DNA of 64,000 nt from Actinopolymorpha pittospori (GTDB lineage Bacteria > Actinomycetota > Actinomycetes > Propionibacteriales > Actinopolymorphaceae). Made by a program: the position numbers and the translations under genes. The notes beneath the pieces are model-generated. The model was not told the origin of the DNA. It did no database searches and was given only the letters and a program-made list of their open reading frames with translations. The stretch lies in NCBI RefSeq assembly GCF_014873875.1, contig NZ_JADBEM010000001.1:2046001-2110000 (forward strand), written 5' to 3'. Shown here one piece after another: positions 7,553 through 14,984 of this stretch. The first letter of the stretch is position 1; every line of letters starts with the position of its first letter.

Positions 7553-9100
7553 ATGACGCAGGCGCGCGAGTTCAAACTCCCCGACGTCGGTGAGGGTCTG
7601 GTCGAGGCCGAGATCGTGTCCTGGCGGGTGAAGCCGGGTGACGCGGTCAAGGTCAACGACGTCGTGGTCGAGATCGAGACCGCGAAGTCGCTGGTCGAGC
7701 TTCCGTGCCCCTACGCCGGCACGGTCGCCGAACTGCTGGTGCCGGAGGGACAGGTCATACCGGTCGGTACGCCGATCATCCGGGTCGCCGATCCGGGCGC
7801 GGTGGTGGGCGAGCCGGCGGCGCCGGCCCCCGAAACCACCGCGACGCCGGCCGCCGCCTCCGAGGCCGCTGTCGCCGGTGCGTTCGACGTCGGAACCAGT
7901 GGTGAGGCCGCGGGCGCGAGCGGGCAGACCGTGGCGAGCGCTGTCGCCGGCGGAGCCGACGAGGGCAAGACCAGCATGCTCGTCGGATACGGCCCGCGGG
8001 CGACGTCCGCGCGGCGTCGGCCACGCTCCGGCGCGGGCTCCGGCGCGGCACCCCAAGCCGCCTCCACGACACCGACCGCCCCGGCTGTCAGCGTCCAGCC
8101 CACACCACCGGCACCGGCACCCACGCCGCCGGTGGCCACGCCGGCCGCCCCCGCGGCCGTGCACAACGGTGGCCGTGGTGCACCTGTCCTGGCCAAGCCG
8201 CCGGTCCGCAAGCTGGCCAAGGACCTCGGCGTCGACCTGCGGGAGGTGCCCGCGACCGGGCCGGGCGGAACCGTCACCCGGACCGACGTCGAGACGTTCG
8301 CCACCGCCGCCGCGGCACCGGCCGCCGCGGCACCGGCCGCCGCGGCACCGGCCGCCGAGCCGGCCGTCGAGGCGGCGACGCCCACACCGGCCGCGGGGGT
8401 TCGGGAGACGCGGATCCCGGTCCGCGGCCTACGCCGCTCCACCGCGCAGGCCGTGACCCAGAGCGCGTTCACCGCGCCGCACGTCACCGAATGGGTGAGC
8501 GTCGACGTGACGGCGACGATGGACCTGCTGGCCCGGCTCAAGACCCGCCGCGACCTGGCCGACGTCAAGCTGTCGCCGCTCACCGTGGTCGCGAAGGCAT
8601 GCTGCCTCGCGCTCCGGCGTACCCCCGAGCTCAACGGCGCCTGGGACGAGGCGGCCGGCGAGATCGTCGTCAAGCACTACGTCAACCTCGGCATCGCGGC
8701 CGCGACGCCGCGCGGGCTGATGGTCCCGAACGTCAAGGACGCTGACCGCCTGCCGCTCCCCGACCTGGCCCGCGCCATCGCCGACCTGGCCCAGACGGCA
8801 CGGTCGGGCAAGACGCCACCGGAGGACATGCGGGGGACGTCGTTCACGATCACCAACGTCGGCATCTTCGGGGTCGACGGCGGTACGCCGATCCTCAACC
8901 CGGGCGAGTCCGGAATCCTCGCGGTCGGCGCGATCCGCAAGCAGCCGTGGGTGGTCGACGACGAGGTCGTCCCACGCTGGGTCGCCACGCTGTCGTTGTC
9001 GTTCGACCACCGGGTCGTCGACGGCGAACACGGCTCGCGCTTCCTGATGGACGTGGCCGGTGTGCTGGAGGACCCCGCCTCCGCGCTGCTGCTGGCCTGA
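7553..9100 (+). CDS. 2-oxoacid dehydrogenase E2, lipoamide acyltransferase
   Basis: A 515-residue E2 core. One N-terminal lipoyl domain (about 1-80) carries the lipoyl lysine at 45 in IETAKSLVE. A long Ala/Pro-rich linker (about 85-205) follows, then the E1/E3-binding domain at about 209-245 (PPVRKLAKDLGVDLREVPATG). A second Ala/Pro hinge contains the near-perfect repeat APAAA (about 245-270). The catalytic domain ends with SFDHRVVDGEHG, which supplies the active-site His (about 486) and Asp. A GAGG-like ribosome site precedes the ATG. No E3 gene is present in the window, so dihydrolipoamide dehydrogenase must be shared from elsewhere. Confidence 0.94.
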   Translation: MTQAREFKLPDVGEGLVEAEIVSWRVKPGDAVKVNDVVVEIETAKSLVELPCPYAGTVAELLVPEGQVIPVGTPIIRVADPGAVVGEPAAPAPETTATPAAASEAAVAGAFDVGTSGEAAGASGQTVASAVAGGADEGKTSMLVGYGPRATSARRRPRSGAGSGAAPQAASTTPTAPAVSVQPTPPAPAPTPPVATPAAPAAVHNGGRGAPVLAKPPVRKLAKDLGVDLREVPATGPGGTVTRTDVETFATAAAAPAAAAPAAAAPAAEPAVEAATPTPAAGVRETRIPVRGLRRSTAQAVTQSAFTAPHVTEWVSVDVTATMDLLARLKTRRDLADVKLSPLTVVAKACCLALRRTPELNGAWDEAAGEIVVKHYVNLGIAAATPRGLMVPNVKDADRLPLPDLARAIADLAQTARSGKTPPEDMRGTSFTITNVGIFGVDGGTPILNPGESGILAVGAIRKQPWVVDDEVVPRWVATLSLSFDHRVVDGEHGSRFLMDVAGVLEDPASALLLA

Positions 9101-9129
9101 CGCCGGGCGTAGGAGAGAGCGCCGACGTG

Positions 9130-9166
9130 AAGGGGCCCGCGACGAGACCGTTCGTCGCGGGCCCTT
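9130..9166. terminator. Strong bidirectional terminator hairpin
   Basis: Arms 9131-9145 and 9152-9166 form a stem of about 15 bp (GGGCCCGCGACGA with TCGTCGCGGGCCC at its core) around a six-base loop. It lies between the convergent E2 and phoD genes. There is no long T-run, which is common in actinomycetes. Confidence 0.8.
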
Positions 9167-9188
9167 CCCGTCGGCCTACGCCGATCGT

Positions 9189-10793
9189 TCAGTGGCGCTC
9201 GGGGCTGAGCTTCTTGCTGTAGAGCACCTTGGCTTCCTGGTCACGCAGCCGCACGGTGAGTTCGCCGCTGCGTCCGTCGATCTCGACCTCGCCGAAGTGC
9301 TGGAACCCCTCCATCGGAGAGGCACCGGCGCGGTCGGGTGCGTGGACGTAGACCGCCTCCGGCCCGAACGTCGAGTCGAGCGCGTTCGGCCCGAACGCAC
9401 CCGCGTTCAGCGGTCCCGACACGAACTCCCAGAAGGGCGCGAAGTCGGTGTAGCTCGCGCGCTCCGGTGAGTAGTTGTGCGCCGCGGTGTAGTGGACGTC
9501 CGCGGTGAGCCACACGACGTTGTGCACCTTGCGGCGGCGCAGGGTGGACAGCAGGCCCGCGATCTCCAGCTCCCGCCCCTTCGGCGCACCCGGGTCGCCC
9601 TGCGCGACACCCTCGATCAGGTCGCCGTCGGGAACGACCAGTCCGATCGGCAGGTCGTTGGCGACGATCTTCCAGGTGGCGCGGGACTTCGTGAGGCCCT
9701 CGGTCAGCCACTCGAGCTGGCGCCAGCCGAGCACGCCGCCGTCCGGCACGGTCTCCAGGCCCGGGGTGTTCGGGTCCTTGTAGGTCCGCATGTCGAGCAC
9801 GAAGATGTCGAGCAACGGACCGTAGGAGATCTTGCGGTAGACGCGCCCCTCCGGGTCGTGTGGCGTGTCCCGGATCGGCATCCACTCGAAGAACGCCTGC
9901 CGGGCACGCTTGGCGAGCACGTCGACGCGCTTCTCGGTGTAGTTCGGGTCCTCGAGGATCTCGCCCGGGTACCAGTTGTTGAGGACCTCGTGGTCGTCCC
10001 ACTGGTTGATCTGGGGGACGTGTGCGGAGAAGTCGCGCACGTTCGCGTCGAGCAGGTTGTACGCCCACTGCCCGCGGTACTCCGCGAGCGTCTCGGCGAC
10101 CTTGCTCTTCTCCTGCGTGACGACGTTGCGGTAGACCCGCCCGTCCGGGAGGGTGACCGAGTCCTGCAGCGGCCCGTCGGCGTAGATCGAGTCACCGGAG
10201 TGCAGGAAGAAGTCCGGGGAGAGGGAGCGCATCCGCTCGAAGATGCGGATGCCGCCGAGGTCGGGGTTGGAGCCGAAGCCCTGGCCGACCATGTCGCCGG
10301 ACCACAGGAACCGAACGTCGGAGCGGTGCACCGGCGCGGTCACCAACCGGCCGTCGAGGGCGGGGCCGCGCACACCGTGCCGGTCCGGGTCCTCGAGGTG
10401 GACGCGGTAGAAGACCTCCTGGCCGGCGGGAAGCCCACGCAGGTCGACCTGGCCGGTGTAGTTCGACGACGAGGTGAGCACCGGTCCGCGCACGGTCTGG
10501 GACTTCTCGAACCTCGGTGAACGGCTGACCTCGACGTACATCCGGGCGGTCCGGTCGGCGCGGGCCCAGACGACGGCGCTGTTGGAGGTGGGGTCGCCGC
10601 TGGCGATCCCGTGGCTGAGCATCGGGCGGTTCGAACGGACGACGCCCGGGCCGCGGTGAGTGAGGGGAGCCGCGACGGCGGCCGGCGTACCCAGCAGGCT
10701 GGCGAGACCCGGCAGCGCGGCGGTGGTGAGGCCCGCCCGCAGCAGGGTGCGGCGTGGCAGGGCGAGGCGCTCGGAGGGACGGCGATTCGACAT
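9189..10793 (-). CDS. phoD: Tat-exported alkaline phosphatase/phosphodiesterase, PhoD family
   Basis: A 534-residue secreted PhoD-type enzyme that releases phosphate from phosphomono- and diesters outside the cell. The chosen start gives a classic Tat signal: RRTLLRAGLTTAALPGL at about residues 14-30, then an Ala-rich cleavage region. A Fn3-like PhoD N-terminal domain (SHGIASGDPTSNSAVVWAR) is followed by the metallophosphatase core with metal ligands in WSGDMVGQG, HSGDSIYADGP, DDHEVLNNW and LTADVHYTAAHNY. The frame is open farther upstream but the Tat motif fixes the start. Expression is usually phosphate-controlled; I could not identify a clear PHO box in the upstream 246 bases. Confidence 0.93.
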   Translation of the reverse strand: MSNRRPSERLALPRRTLLRAGLTTAALPGLASLLGTPAAVAAPLTHRGPGVVRSNRPMLSHGIASGDPTSNSAVVWARADRTARMYVEVSRSPRFEKSQTVRGPVLTSSSNYTGQVDLRGLPAGQEVFYRVHLEDPDRHGVRGPALDGRLVTAPVHRSDVRFLWSGDMVGQGFGSNPDLGGIRIFERMRSLSPDFFLHSGDSIYADGPLQDSVTLPDGRVYRNVVTQEKSKVAETLAEYRGQWAYNLLDANVRDFSAHVPQINQWDDHEVLNNWYPGEILEDPNYTEKRVDVLAKRARQAFFEWMPIRDTPHDPEGRVYRKISYGPLLDIFVLDMRTYKDPNTPGLETVPDGGVLGWRQLEWLTEGLTKSRATWKIVANDLPIGLVVPDGDLIEGVAQGDPGAPKGRELEIAGLLSTLRRRKVHNVVWLTADVHYTAAHNYSPERASYTDFAPFWEFVSGPLNAGAFGPNALDSTFGPEAVYVHAPDRAGASPMEGFQHFGEVEIDGRSGELTVRLRDQEAKVLYSKKLSPERH

Positions 10794-11039
10794 GCCCTTG
10801 GTGTATGGGGTCGCGATGAGCGTTGGCCTAACACCGGTTGGCCGCACTATGACCGAATCATGGAGCGGCCGCCGCGAAACGGTGAAAAAGGCAGTTACCT
10901 GCCAGGTCAAGGGCACCACGCCGCAGGTATGAATCGGACCAAAACCGGTCCTATACCGTGGGTGATTGGTGACAAGCGTAACGACAGTGATTTGCCTCGC
11001 ATGTCATCATGCGTTCCAGGCGATCCAGGAGGTGTAGCC

Positions 11040-11639
11040 GTGCGTCGACGTCGAAGTACGTGGCTGGCTGTGCTGGCCGCGTTGATCCTTGTGTCATGGC
11101 AGGCCCAGGCGGCGCAAGCCGCTCCCGGCCCCGACAAGAGTGCCCGCCACTGCGTCGCGGGCCTCCAGGCGCTGCCCACCGGCGCCAGTGTTTCGACCGC
11201 GAAGACCACCGAACTCACCTGTTTCTCGTCGTTCGCGCAGGCCATCGCCTACGCGACCGGCGACCGTGTCAAGCTCGCACCCGAGGCCACCACCGTGACC
11301 GAGAAGCAGTTGGTCGGCGCGGGTGCGGTGTCGACCAGGTCGGCCGTGGCCGCCCGGCCGCTGGTCGGAATCGAGTACGAGGACTCCAGCTACGGAGGGG
11401 ACTCGCTCACGCTCTACGGCTCCAGCGGCACCGGTTGCTACTCCGGCACGTGGTACGGCTTCCCGAGCATGGCCAGTCTCGGCTTCGACAACCGGATCTC
11501 CTCGGCCCGGACGTACTCCAACTGCCTCGGTAAGCATCACGACGGTACGAGCTACACCGGGACGTTCACCTACTGCGACTCGAGTTGTTCGTCGCTCGGT
11601 TCGATGGGCGACAAGACCTCGTCCATCAAGTTCATCTAG
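11040..11639 (+). CDS. Secreted beta/gamma-crystallin-like protein of unknown function
   Basis: A 199-residue exported protein. GTG at 11040 has AGGAGG seven bases upstream and begins VRRRRSTWLAVLAALILVSW, a Sec signal peptide with a likely cut after AQAAQA. The mature part has six cysteines and a C-terminal domain with IEYEDSSYGGDSLTLYG, GTWYGFPSMASLGFDNRISS and ARTYSNC, a pattern like a beta/gamma-crystallin or peptidase-inhibitor-I36 Greek-key motif. The spaced C residues suggest extracellular disulfides. Function is unknown; a small secreted inhibitor or calcium-binding protein is possible. It diverges from phoD. Confidence 0.75.
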   Translation: MRRRRSTWLAVLAALILVSWQAQAAQAAPGPDKSARHCVAGLQALPTGASVSTAKTTELTCFSSFAQAIAYATGDRVKLAPEATTVTEKQLVGAGAVSTRSAVAARPLVGIEYEDSSYGGDSLTLYGSSGTGCYSGTWYGFPSMASLGFDNRISSARTYSNCLGKHHDGTSYTGTFTYCDSSCSSLGSMGDKTSSIKFI

Positions 11640-11789
11640 GCGCGGCGGGCCCGCCCTGGGGTCGACACGACCCGCCAGGTCGAGGCGGCCTGCCCAGTCG
11701 ACACGGCCGAGGTCTCACCGACGTGGGCTGACACGAGCGGGACGTCAGGTACGGCGACCTCGGCCAGGACACTCCGGCGAGGGGTCCCC

Positions 11790-11824
11790 CTGGCCGCGCT
11801 GCCGCCCGGGGGCAGCGCGGCCAG
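11790..11824. terminator. Perfect 14-bp terminator hairpin between convergent genes
   Basis: CTGGCCGCGCTGCC (11790-11803) pairs perfectly with GGCAGCGCGGCCAG (11811-11824) around a seven-base loop. It lies just before the convergent membrane-protein stop at 11840, so it can end transcription from both sides. Confidence 0.75.
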
Positions 11825-11839
11825 CCCTGCATGGGCATC

Positions 11840-12382
11840 TCATCCCGCGACCTGGGGAAGGCCGAGGCGTTCGCAGGTGGAGGGATTTCCTGGGAACACC
11901 GCGGCTACACCCTCCTCGAGGGTGCAGGCCACGAGAGTGGGGACCTGGTGACGGGCACCCACCGACGGTGCTGAGGGGGCTTTTCCGGCGGTGAGGAGAC
12001 CGTCCTGCCAGGCTTGGGAGCATGCCGCCACCGGGTCGGCGATGGCGACGGTTCCGCTGTCGTCAGCGGAACTTCCGGCGGGCATGCTGCGGGCGACCGC
12101 GATCCGGGTGCCGTCGATGTGCTCCGACTTCAGCTGCGGTGCTGAGTAGCACAGGACGCTGGCCGTGTTGCTTGGTGCCTTGAACGCGACGTAGGCGGTG
12201 GCGGCGCCACCGGCGAGGACCATGGCGAAGGCGCTCCCGCCCACAGCGGCGCCCTTCCAGGTGCGGCGCCACCACGGCCGGCTGCTGCCTCGCACCTCCT
12301 CCATCAAGACGTCGCGGAGGGCACCTCGGCGCCTCGCGCCCAGCTGACGAGGCAGCGGGATCTGGTCGATGTCGTCGGTCAT
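11840..12382 (-). CDS. Single-pass membrane protein co-transcribed with ECF sigma factor (putative anti-sigma)
   Basis: A 180-residue protein with a basic cytoplasmic N-terminus, one transmembrane helix at about residues 46-68 (WKGAAVGGSAFAMVLAGGAA) and an extracytoplasmic C-terminal region holding four cysteines. It starts four bases after the sigma-factor stop with GGGGA upstream, so the two are coupled. That position is typical for anti-sigma factors or sensory partners. No zinc-binding HxxxCxxC anti-sigma motif is visible in the N-terminal part, so the partner role is inferred from context only. Confidence 0.72.
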   Translation of the reverse strand: MTDDIDQIPLPRQLGARRRGALRDVLMEEVRGSSRPWWRRTWKGAAVGGSAFAMVLAGGAATAYVAFKAPSNTASVLCYSAPQLKSEHIDGTRIAVARSMPAGSSADDSGTVAIADPVAACSQAWQDGLLTAGKAPSAPSVGARHQVPTLVACTLEEGVAAVFPGNPSTCERLGLPQVAG

Positions 12383-12386
12383 TTCT

Positions 12387-13109
12387 TCATTCCCCGTTCA
12401 CCACGTTGGTCGAGCGGTGTGCCGACAGGGCAGCTCCCGGGCTCGGGGTGGGCGCGGGACCCCCCGTACGTCCCGCGCCCACCTCGAGCCCGGCGAGCCG
12501 GCGAAGGTGTTCGCGTGCGCGGGAGAGGCGGGACCGCACCGTGCCCACCGGAATCCCGAGGGCAACGGCGGCGTCGGTGTAGCTGAGTCCGGCCCACACG
12601 CACAACGCGAGCACATCCTGCTCGTCAGGCAGCAGTCGGGCGAACACCTCGAGTACCCGCTGCATGGCCCGCTCGTCGTCGACTCGTGACACTGCCTCGT
12701 CCGCGGGGTCGGGCGCGACCACCGCGGGAGGCAGCTTGGCGAGCAGACGCCGATGTCGTCGCAGACTGCGGTCGCGGTTGCGAACGACGTTGTTGGCAAC
12801 CGCGAGCAGCCAAGGAAGGATCGAGTCCCCACTGAGCGACACCTCACGCCGTCGTCGCCACGCCTCCAGGAACACCACCGAGGCGAGATCCTCGGCGGCC
12901 TCCCACGATCCGGTACGCCGGAAGCAGTGGTTGTAGACGGCGTCGATGTGCCGCTCGAAGAGGGCCCCGAACGCCGATGGGTCGCCTTTGGCGGCCTTAC
13001 GCCAGAGCTCTCCGTCGGACACGTCGGGGGTTCCGAGCTGATCCACACCCGGTATATGTCCGGACGGCACTGCCGGTTCGGATTTTTCTTCGCGCCTGTT
13101 GCTCGGCAT
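12387..13109 (-). CDS. ECF RNA polymerase sigma factor
   Basis: A 240-residue sigma-70 family factor. Region 2 is at about 45-110 (FGALFERHIDAVYNHCFRRTG, AEDLASVVFLEAWRR). Region 4 is at about 155-210 (LLPDEQDVLALCVWAGLSY and GTVRSRLSRAREHLRRL). The ATG at 13109 (MPSNRREEKSEP) has only weak GGGA upstream; an in-frame GTG 63 bases farther upstream would add a basic extension. The factor directs RNA polymerase to a small regulon, probably under control of the downstream membrane protein. The region upstream to the next gene is 147 bases and likely holds an autoregulated promoter. Confidence 0.9.
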   Translation of the reverse strand: MPSNRREEKSEPAVPSGHIPGVDQLGTPDVSDGELWRKAAKGDPSAFGALFERHIDAVYNHCFRRTGSWEAAEDLASVVFLEAWRRRREVSLSGDSILPWLLAVANNVVRNRDRSLRRHRRLLAKLPPAVVAPDPADEAVSRVDDERAMQRVLEVFARLLPDEQDVLALCVWAGLSYTDAAVALGIPVGTVRSRLSRAREHLRRLAGLEVGAGRTGGPAPTPSPGAALSAHRSTNVVNGE

Positions 13110-13256
13110 GTCGGAGTCCCTGTGGTCCCGCCGGTTCGGGGTGCCCCCGTCGCCGGTCGTCCGGCCTCGCACCCGTTCCGACGACGTCCGCGAGCATGTG
13201 GAGGGTTGCCCGGACGCCGAGGTGTCCCGGTGCCGGCTCCTCCACCGGGCAGGTGG

Positions 13257-14813
13257 CTACAGGCTGCGCAGCGTCCGCCCGGTGTGCGCCGCCCGGGTGA
13301 GCAGCGGGCTTGGCCGGTAGCGGCCACCGGGGTAGGTGCGACCCAGGTTGGTCAGCACCTCCAGGACGAACTCCGGACCGATCCGGTCGCCCCACGCGAG
13401 CGGGCCGTAGGGGTAGCCGGTGCCGAGTCGCATCGCGGTGTCGACGTCGGGCGCCGCGGCTTCGCGGCGAGCCACCAGGTCGACGGCTTCGTTGACGAGC
13501 ATGGCGATGGTCCGCGCGACGACGAGGCCGGGTACGTCGTCGATGACGCTGACGGCGAGTCCGGCGGCCTGGAACATCCCCACCGCCTCGTCGAGCGTCT
13601 CCGGCTCGCACGCGTCGCCCGGTGCGATGCAGACCCGCGTCGCGCCGGCCGGGTCGCCGACCCAGTCGAGGGCCACCGCGTCGCCGTCGACCGTGGCGCA
13701 CTCACCGACGGTCTCGAGCACGAGGCCGCCACTGGGCAGTTGGATGCCGTACGCCGGTTCGCCGGGTTCGAACTCCGTGGTGGCCGCCCGCGGTCCGGCC
13801 GGGCCGGTGTCGTACCGCTCCACGCCCACGCCCGCGGCGGCGATCCGGGCGACCAGCCCGAAGCAGGCGGCGAACCCGCCGTGGTAGGTCACACGCTCGG
13901 GCGCCGGACGCGGCTCGGCCGTCTGGGCGGGGGGTCGCTCGTCGGCCTTGCCGTATTCGTACCAGCCGCGGCCGGACTTGCGGCCGAGCCAGCCCGCGTC
14001 GACCACCTGCTGCTGGGACACGAACGGTGCGTAGCGGGGGTCGCCGAACGTCTGTTCCCACACCGACCTGCCGACGGCGAGGTTGACGTCGTTGCCCACC
14101 AGGTCGGCCAGCTCGAAGGGCCCCATCGGGAAGCCGCCCGCCTCGCGGAGCACCGTGTCGATGGTCGTGCAGTCGGCGCCGCCCTCCTCCAGAACCTGCA
14201 TCGCCTCGCCGTAGAAGGGTCGGGCCACCCGGTTGGCGACGAATCCCGGCGTCGAGGCGCAGCGCACCGGTGTCTTGCCCCACGCGGTCGCGGTGTCGGC
14301 CACGGCCTGGGCCACGTCGGGATCGGTGGCCGCGCCCGCGGGAACCTCGACGAGACCCATCAGGGGCGCCGGGTTGAAGAAGTGCATGCCGGTGACCCGG
14401 CGGGGTAGGCGCAGGCCGGCCGCGATGGCGGTGACCGACAGGGTGGAGGTGTTGGTGGCGAGGATCGTGTCGTCGGCGCAGACCTTCTCGAGGGTCCCGA
14501 ACACCTCGCGCTTGACCGGAAGCTGCTCGACCACCGCCTCGACCACCAGCCCGCACGGGGCCAGCGCGTCCAGGGACTCGACGGCGGCGAGTCGGGCCTT
14601 GGCGGCGGCCGCGTCCTGCGGCGTCAGGCGCTCCTTGGCGACCAGACGGTCCAACCGGCCATGGATCTGTTCGACACCGCGTGCCGCGGCACCCTCGAGC
14701 GCGTCGTACAGCCGCACCTCGTGTCCGGCGACGAGTGCCACCTGGGCGATGCCGGCGCCCATGGTGCCGGCGCCCACGACGCCGACCGGTGTGGAAACAG
14801 GAAGTCCCGCCAT
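13257..14813 (-). CDS. 3-hydroxyacyl-CoA dehydrogenase, two-domain PaaH type
   Basis: A 518-residue NAD-dependent dehydrogenase oxidising 3-hydroxyacyl-CoA, similar to PaaH (3-hydroxyadipyl-CoA dehydrogenase of phenylacetate breakdown). The Rossmann motif VGVVGAGTMGAGIAQVALVA lies at about 10-29. The HFFNPAPLMGLVEV catalytic block follows, then a first helical dimerisation domain (GFVANRVARPFYGEA, FPMGPFELADLVGNDV). A second C-terminal 3HCDH domain ends GRTYPGGRYRPSPLL. AAGG nine bases upstream supports the ATG at 14813. Divergent from paaN, which supports a role in aromatic-acid catabolism, although other paa genes are not in the window. Confidence 0.9.
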   Translation of the reverse strand: MAGLPVSTPVGVVGAGTMGAGIAQVALVAGHEVRLYDALEGAAARGVEQIHGRLDRLVAKERLTPQDAAAAKARLAAVESLDALAPCGLVVEAVVEQLPVKREVFGTLEKVCADDTILATNTSTLSVTAIAAGLRLPRRVTGMHFFNPAPLMGLVEVPAGAATDPDVAQAVADTATAWGKTPVRCASTPGFVANRVARPFYGEAMQVLEEGGADCTTIDTVLREAGGFPMGPFELADLVGNDVNLAVGRSVWEQTFGDPRYAPFVSQQQVVDAGWLGRKSGRGWYEYGKADERPPAQTAEPRPAPERVTYHGGFAACFGLVARIAAAGVGVERYDTGPAGPRAATTEFEPGEPAYGIQLPSGGLVLETVGECATVDGDAVALDWVGDPAGATRVCIAPGDACEPETLDEAVGMFQAAGLAVSVIDDVPGLVVARTIAMLVNEAVDLVARREAAAPDVDTAMRLGTGYPYGPLAWGDRIGPEFVLEVLTNLGRTYPGGRYRPSPLLTRAAHTGRTLRSL

Positions 14814-14950
14814 GCGGTCCATCCTTGCGGACCGTGCACGTGTTGGCACCGCTGCCCCGAAGACCGATCCGGCCGTGTCGGCACCGGCCAGAGCCTGCCT
14901 CGACTCTCGTCCCGGCCGACTCTCCGGGCGACCGACCTGGCCTTTCGCCG

Positions 14951-14984
14951 TCGACAAGGGCGTTTTCCGGCCTACGCTGACCGC
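14951..14984 (+). promoter_or_regulatory. Candidate promoter giving a leaderless paaN transcript
   Basis: TCGACA (14951-14956) and TACGCT (14973-14978) are separated by 16 bases. The expected transcription start falls on the GTG at 14985, and no ribosome site precedes it, so the mRNA is probably leaderless. Confidence 0.5.

Noticed and set aside
10794..11039. PHO box upstream of phoD
   Set aside because: Isolated TTCACC- and GGTCAT-like words are present but not in the 11-base direct-repeat spacing that defines the actinomycete site.
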